Shown: positions 6,275 through 9,156 of the stretch, piece after piece
How positions within the stretch are numbered: position 1 is the first letter of the stretch
Layout of the letters: every line of letters starts with the position of its first letter
Assembly: GCA_934216375.1 (NCBI GenBank)
Contig: CAKQBP010000043.1
Span: forward strand, 1-9,156
DNA length: 9,156 nt
Direction of reading: 5' to 3'
Origin: an uncultured Veillonella sp.
GTDB lineage: Bacteria > Bacillota > Negativicutes > Veillonellales > Veillonellaceae
Notes under the pieces: generated by a model
Told to the model about the DNA's origin: nothing
Database searches by the model: none
The model's input: the letters and a program-made list of their open reading frames with translations, nothing else
Made by a program: the position numbers and the translations under genes

Positions 6275-6303
6275 TTGACATCAACTACCGGGTTTGCTAT
6301 AAT
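6275..6303 (+). promoter_or_regulatory. Consensus promoter P2 of the tRNA-Pro/Gly unit
   Basis: TTGACA (6275-6280), exactly 17 bases, and TATAAT (6298-6303), with an extended TG at 6295-6296: a full consensus promoter, as expected for stable RNA genes. Predicted start near 6310. The -35 lies inside the inverted repeat GTGGTTGACATCAACTAC (6271-6288, one G-T pair) and the -10 inside the perfect inverted repeat TTTGCTATAATAGCAAA (6293-6309). Confidence 0.9.
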
Positions 6304-6320
6304 AGCAAAGTAATTAATGA

Positions 6321-6397
6321 CGGGGCATAGCGCAGTTTGGTAGCGCACCTGGTTTGGGACCAGGGGGTCGCAGGTTCGAATCCTGCTGCTCCGACCA
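6321..6397 (+). tRNA. tRNA-Pro(TGG)
   Basis: 77 bases with encoded CCA. The acceptor arms CGGGGCA and TGCTCCG pair. The anticodon stem CCTGG/CCAGG encloses TTTGGGA with anticodon TGG at 6355-6357. The T-arm contains GGTTCGAATCC. It lies about 10 bases downstream of the P2 start and 9 bases ahead of tRNA-Gly, so the two are co-transcribed. Confidence 0.97.
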
Positions 6398-6406
6398 TTT
6401 TTATTT

Positions 6407-6480
6407 GCGGGTGTAGCTCAATGGTAGAGCCCCAGCCTTCCAAGCTGGTCGCGAGGGTTCGATTCCCTTCACCCGCTCCA
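6407..6480 (+). tRNA. tRNA-Gly(TCC)
   Basis: 74 bases with encoded CCA. The acceptor arms GCGGGTG and CACCCGC pair. The anticodon stem CCAGC/GCTGG encloses CTTCCAA with anticodon TCC at 6439-6441. The T-arm contains GGTTCGATTCC. It is followed directly by runs of 9 T and 6 T (6481-6489, 6493-6498), which may end or attenuate the Pro-Gly transcript although no separate terminator stem is present. Confidence 0.97.
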
Positions 6481-6522
6481 TTTTTTTTTGCCTTTTTTAG
6501 GGTATACAAAGATATGGTGTAG

Positions 6523-6551
6523 TTGACGATACATAGTACATAATTTATACT
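6523..6551 (+). promoter_or_regulatory. Promoter of tRNA-Arg
   Basis: TTGACG (6523-6528), a 17-base spacer and TATACT (6546-6551). A consensus TATAAT sits at 6551-6556, but 22 bases from this -35. Predicted start near 6558, about 28 bases before the tRNA. It makes tRNA-Arg independently transcribed from the Pro-Gly unit. Confidence 0.65.
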
Positions 6552-6585
6552 ATAATAGATAATTCCATATATAGGTAATCCACAT

Positions 6586-6662
<77 letters not shown>

Positions 6663-6666
6663 AAGA

Positions 6667-6703
6667 AAAAAGCGGATAGTTCGATTTGAACTATCCGCTT
6701 TTT
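6667..6703 (+). terminator. Strong intrinsic terminator after tRNA-Arg
   Basis: AAAAAGCGGATAGTTC pairs perfectly with GAACTATCCGCTTTTT (16 bp) around GATTT. A-rich on the left and T-rich on the right, it can act in both directions. Confidence 0.95.
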
Positions 6704-6906
6704 GTTGCGTTTTTTGCATAGTTACTCGTAAAAAAATTGTAAAAAGATAAATTACCTTTAAAAATGAATAAATTTTCATAAAATAGCACATGAATGAGTA
6801 AAAAAATGTACTTTTAAAATAGTAAAAATATAAAAATGTCTAAAATAATGTTGTAAATAAAGCGTTCTCATATGATGAGAACGCATGAGTAAAAAATGAA
6901 GTTTGC
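6704..6906. other. AT-rich gene-free region with A-tracts and a perfect palindrome
   Basis: No supported gene. GTAAAAA-type tracts occur at 6728, 6739, 6798, 6822 and 6889. ATGAGTAAAAAA is directly repeated at 6794 and 6885. Arms GCGTTCTCAT (6862-6871) and ATGAGAACGC (6875-6884) around ATG form a perfect 10-bp palindrome without a T-run on the + strand, so it is more likely a protein site or a weak minus-strand terminator than a + strand terminator. It lies about 35 bases upstream of the adhesin -35. Confidence 0.45.
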
Positions 6907-6936
6907 TTGATTGTTATATTGAGAATTTTATATAAT
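6907..6936 (+). promoter_or_regulatory. Promoter of the autotransporter adhesin gene
   Basis: TTGATT (6907-6912), an 18-base spacer and TATAAT (6931-6936). Predicted start near 6943, leaving a leader of about 87 bases before the adhesin ATG. Confidence 0.65.
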
Positions 6937-6955
6937 ATAGATATTACGGTTAATT

Positions 6956-6987
6956 ATAAGCTTTCATAGGTAAGTATGAAGTTTTAT
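6956..6987 (+). promoter_or_regulatory. Hairpin in the adhesin mRNA leader
   Basis: ATAAGCTTTCATA and TATGAAGTTTTAT can pair over 13 positions, with two G-T pairs and one mismatch, around GGTAAG. It sits about 13 bases into the predicted leader and 32 bases upstream of the SD. It might stabilise the message or be a regulatory RNA target. No known riboswitch is recognised. Confidence 0.35.
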
Positions 6988-7029
6988 AAATGGATAGTTA
7001 GGTTTTAGTTGTTACAATAGGAGTATTTA

Positions 7030-9156
7030 ATGAATAAGATTTTCAAGGTGATTTGGAGTAAAAGCAAAGAGTGTTATGTAGTTGTATCTGAGATTGCTAA
7101 TAATTACAGTGCTAAGAAAGCTGTACTGACAAGTGTCTTTGCGGTGTTAGCGGTAACTGGTAGTGCAGCTCATGTTATGGGGGCGACCTTGCCGTCGGAA
7201 TTAACAGACAAAGGCTCTATTAAAATCGGTCAATATGCAACTACTAGTAATCAATCCAGCATTGTTATTGGGACAAGCAGCCAATTTAGGGTATCTTCAG
7301 TTGATGGATATAGAGCAATCGGTATTGGTTCTGGTGTTATTGCTAGTGGTAATAATAGTGTTTCTATCGGTGGACATTCTCGAGCGACAGAAGATCAGGC
7401 GATTGCTATCGGTGGTGCCTCCGATGATAGTGGTGCTAAGGCGACAGGTTCTCAATCTATTGCTATTGGTGGTAATACTGTAGCTAGTGGGGATTCCTCT
7501 ATTGTAGTCGGTGGTGATGACGTAGAGGTCGCATTCTCTAGAACTGTAACCTATACAGATATTAATACTGGACAAGCGAAAACAGGGACATTGAGACAGG
7601 CATCTATAGATTTGGCAAATATCCAACTGCCTCAATATATAACTGCTACAGCTAGTCATGCAGGGACTGCCATTGGGATGAAAACTAAAGCTGGTGACTT
7701 GGGCCTTTCTCTCGGCATGGGGGCGGATTCCGCTACTCGCCTAGATGGTAAGGCTGGTAATGTAGTTAATGCTATCGCTATCGGTGCCGGTGCAAAAGCT
7801 AATCGGGATAACTCTATTGCTATTGGCGGTGGTGCTAATACTGATGCAGCGGGTGTGGCACAAACAAGCTATACTATGAGTAATGGAGAGATAGTTAACT
7901 GGGCCGGTGGTGAAAATGTGTTGCCTGGTGACGTTGTATCATTCGGTGCTCCTGGTTATGAACGTCAGCTTAAAAATATAGCGCCTGGTATTGTTAGTGC
8001 AACTTCTACAGATGCGGTGAATGGCTCTCAGTTATATGCTATAGCTGAGAAGACTTTATCTAAATATATTTCTATTAAATCTGATTTGGCTGGGAATAAA
8101 TCTAATAAAGGTGCAGAAGCGACTGATTCTATGGCTATAGGTCCAGATGCTTCTACAACAACTGCTGCTACTAAAGGGACTGCTTTAGGTACCGGTGCAA
8201 CTGTTACTGTAGCGAATGGTGTAGCTGTAGGTTCACAGTCTAAAGCAAGCACAGCTAGCGGTGTAGCAGGCTATAATGTAAATGACTCTAGAACCGATAA
8301 ATATGGATCTTTATCCGGTAAAGCATTGACATCTACTTTAGGTGCCTTTGCTGTAGGTAATGAGACTAATACACGTCAAATCACAGGTGTGGCTGCTGGT
8401 ACAGCTGATACAGATGCTGTAAATGTGGCACAGTTAAAGAGTGTGAATTTGAAAGTAGCTGGAGATACTGGTACAGGTGATGTTAATCTTGCTAATAGTA
8501 CTTTAAATATTAAAGGTGCTGGTCTTGCTAAAACGACTGCATCTGGTAAAGATGTAACAGTAACTGTGACAGAAAAAGCAGTTAAACAAGAAGCTGTTAA
8601 AGCGGTTACAATGGCAGCAGCGGATCCTAATGGTCCAATTACAGTGACACCTGAGCTTACTGCGGACAAAGATACAGCAACTTACAAAGTTGGTATCGAT
8701 CCAACTAAAGTAGCTGAGTCTACTAAGTTGACCTATAAGGATAATGATGGTGCAGATAAGACCGTTACATTAAAAAAAGGTTTGAACTTTAAGAACGGTA
8801 CTATGACGACTGCTACTACTGCTGCAGATGGGGTAGTAACTGTTGATATCAATGATGATACAAAGGCTAAAATCAATAATGCGGCAACAAATAAGCTAGA
8901 TAATCTTACATCAGATGGTGAACAAAAGGTTAAGAGCTTATCTGCATGGAAGGTAAAGGCTAATAATAGTAATGCTGAAACAGTAACAGGTGGAGATACA
9001 GTTGCATTTAATGATGGCTCCAATATCGCTATTACTCAAAATGGTAAGACATTTACTGTGGCGACTAAAAATGATGTGAACTTTAATACTGTAACGGCTA
9101 CGACGAAAGTAACAACACCTGCGGTAGAAGGGCTTACTAATACGTCCTGGACACCT
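7030..9156 (+). CDS. Trimeric autotransporter adhesin (YadA/Hia-like), 3' end beyond window
   Basis: The frame is open for 709 codons to the window edge with no stop. The ATG has AGGAG 6 bases upstream. Residues 1-25 (MNKIFKVIWSKSKECYVVVS...) are an ESPR, the extended signal region of type V secreted proteins; a hydrophobic core (about 31-48) and probable cleavage near MGA(52) follow. Head: YadA/Hep_Hag repeats with (S/A)IAIG motifs near residues 95-165, 210-270 and 365-402. Neck-type motifs are ATSTDAVNGSQLYAIAE (324-340) and GTADTDAVNVAQLKSV (457-472). Stalk modules follow: GLNFKNGTMTTAT (584-596) and SLSAWKVKAN...GGDTVAF (637-660), the Trp-ring type. The YadA membrane anchor would lie downstream. 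Such proteins trimerise on the outer membrane and mediate attachment and co-aggregation; the ligand cannot be read here. Own promoter; lies just after a tRNA cluster. Confidence 0.93.
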   Translation, partial: MNKIFKVIWSKSKECYVVVSEIANNYSAKKAVLTSVFAVLAVTGSAAHVMGATLPSELTDKGSIKIGQYATTSNQSSIVIGTSSQFRVSSVDGYRAIGIGSGVIASGNNSVSIGGHSRATEDQAIAIGGASDDSGAKATGSQSIAIGGNTVASGDSSIVVGGDDVEVAFSRTVTYTDINTGQAKTGTLRQASIDLANIQLPQYITATASHAGTAIGMKTKAGDLGLSLGMGADSATRLDGKAGNVVNAIAIGAGAKANRDNSIAIGGGANTDAAGVAQTSYTMSNGEIVNWAGGENVLPGDVVSFGAPGYERQLKNIAPGIVSATSTDAVNGSQLYAIAEKTLSKYISIKSDLAGNKSNKGAEATDSMAIGPDASTTTAATKGTALGTGATVTVANGVAVGSQSKASTASGVAGYNVNDSRTDKYGSLSGKALTSTLGAFAVGNETNTRQITGVAAGTADTDAVNVAQLKSVNLKVAGDTGTGDVNLANSTLNIKGAGLAKTTASGKDVTVTVTEKAVKQEAVKAVTMAAADPNGPITVTPELTADKDTATYKVGIDPTKVAESTKLTYKDNDGADKTVTLKKGLNFKNGTMTTATTAADGVVTVDINDDTKAKINNAATNKLDNLTSDGEQKVKSLSAWKVKANNSNAETVTGGDTVAFNDGSNIAITQNGKTFTVATKNDVNFNTVTATTKVTTPAVEGLTNTSWTP

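Noticed and set aside
6297..6522. Open reading frames on both strands across the tRNA-Pro and tRNA-Gly genes (peptides such as VGAAGFEPATPWSQTRCATK and GVAGSNPAAPT)
   Set aside because: These are translations of tRNA sequence, a known source of spurious annotated proteins. The DNA is fully explained by the two tRNAs.
7235..7483. 82-residue + strand frame inside the adhesin (Leu/Val-rich, membrane-like)
   Set aside because: It is an out-of-frame reading of the repetitive head coding sequence, with no SD; the adhesin frame is continuous through it.
8028..9023. Long minus-strand open frames opposite the adhesin
   Set aside because: They arise from the biased Thr/Ala/Val/Gly codons of the adhesin; compositions are low-complexity (Ala, Val, Ser, Pro) and no SD or promoter supports them.

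Overview
The window reads as chromosomal DNA from a diderm Firmicute of the Negativicutes, most likely Veillonella or a close relative. This is inferred, not looked up. AT-rich intergenic DNA and Gram-positive-like promoters and Shine-Dalgarno sites sit beside an E. coli-type SpeD and a trimeric autotransporter adhesin, which needs an outer membrane. The order rph, rdgB, YsnB-like phosphoesterase also occurs in Bacillus subtilis, supporting Firmicute ancestry. No obvious new multi-gene defence, secretion or mobile system was found. The less ordinary content lies in the intergenic regulatory DNA and the incomplete adhesin gene.

Region 1 (1-1712): the 3' end of an unrecognised gene overlaps by 11 bases a gene for a class II HDAC-like zinc deacylase with a long C-terminal extension. 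A hairpin follows its stop. An extended -10 promoter lies just ahead of a second, GC-rich hairpin at the predicted start of the rph transcript.

Region 2 (1713-3609): rph (tRNA 3' trimming) and rdgB (removal of non-canonical purine nucleoside triphosphates) are one base apart and probably translationally coupled. A palindrome carrying a -35-like element separates them from the YsnB/YfcE-type metallophosphoesterase.

Region 3 (3610-6022): speD (decarboxylated SAM for spermidine synthesis), with a strong terminator and no adjacent speE, is followed by a malic enzyme with its own good promoter, upstream inverted repeat, leader palindrome and strong terminator. The malic enzyme would link malate to pyruvate, a junction central to a lactate- and malate-fermenting anaerobe.

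Region 4 (6023-6703): about 300 bases without a gene carry palindromes and two strong tandem promoters (P1, P2). These drive tRNA-Pro(TGG) and tRNA-Gly(TCC). tRNA-Arg(TCT) follows with its own promoter and a 16-bp-stem terminator. The P1 leader is a run of short inverted repeats, two of which contain the -35 and -10 of P2.

Region 5 (6704-9156): an AT-rich intergenic region with a perfect 10-bp-stem palindrome, repeated GTAAAAA tracts, a promoter and a leader hairpin precedes a trimeric autotransporter adhesin. It has an extended signal peptide, YadA-head repeats, two neck-type motifs and stalk domains, and runs off the window before its membrane anchor.
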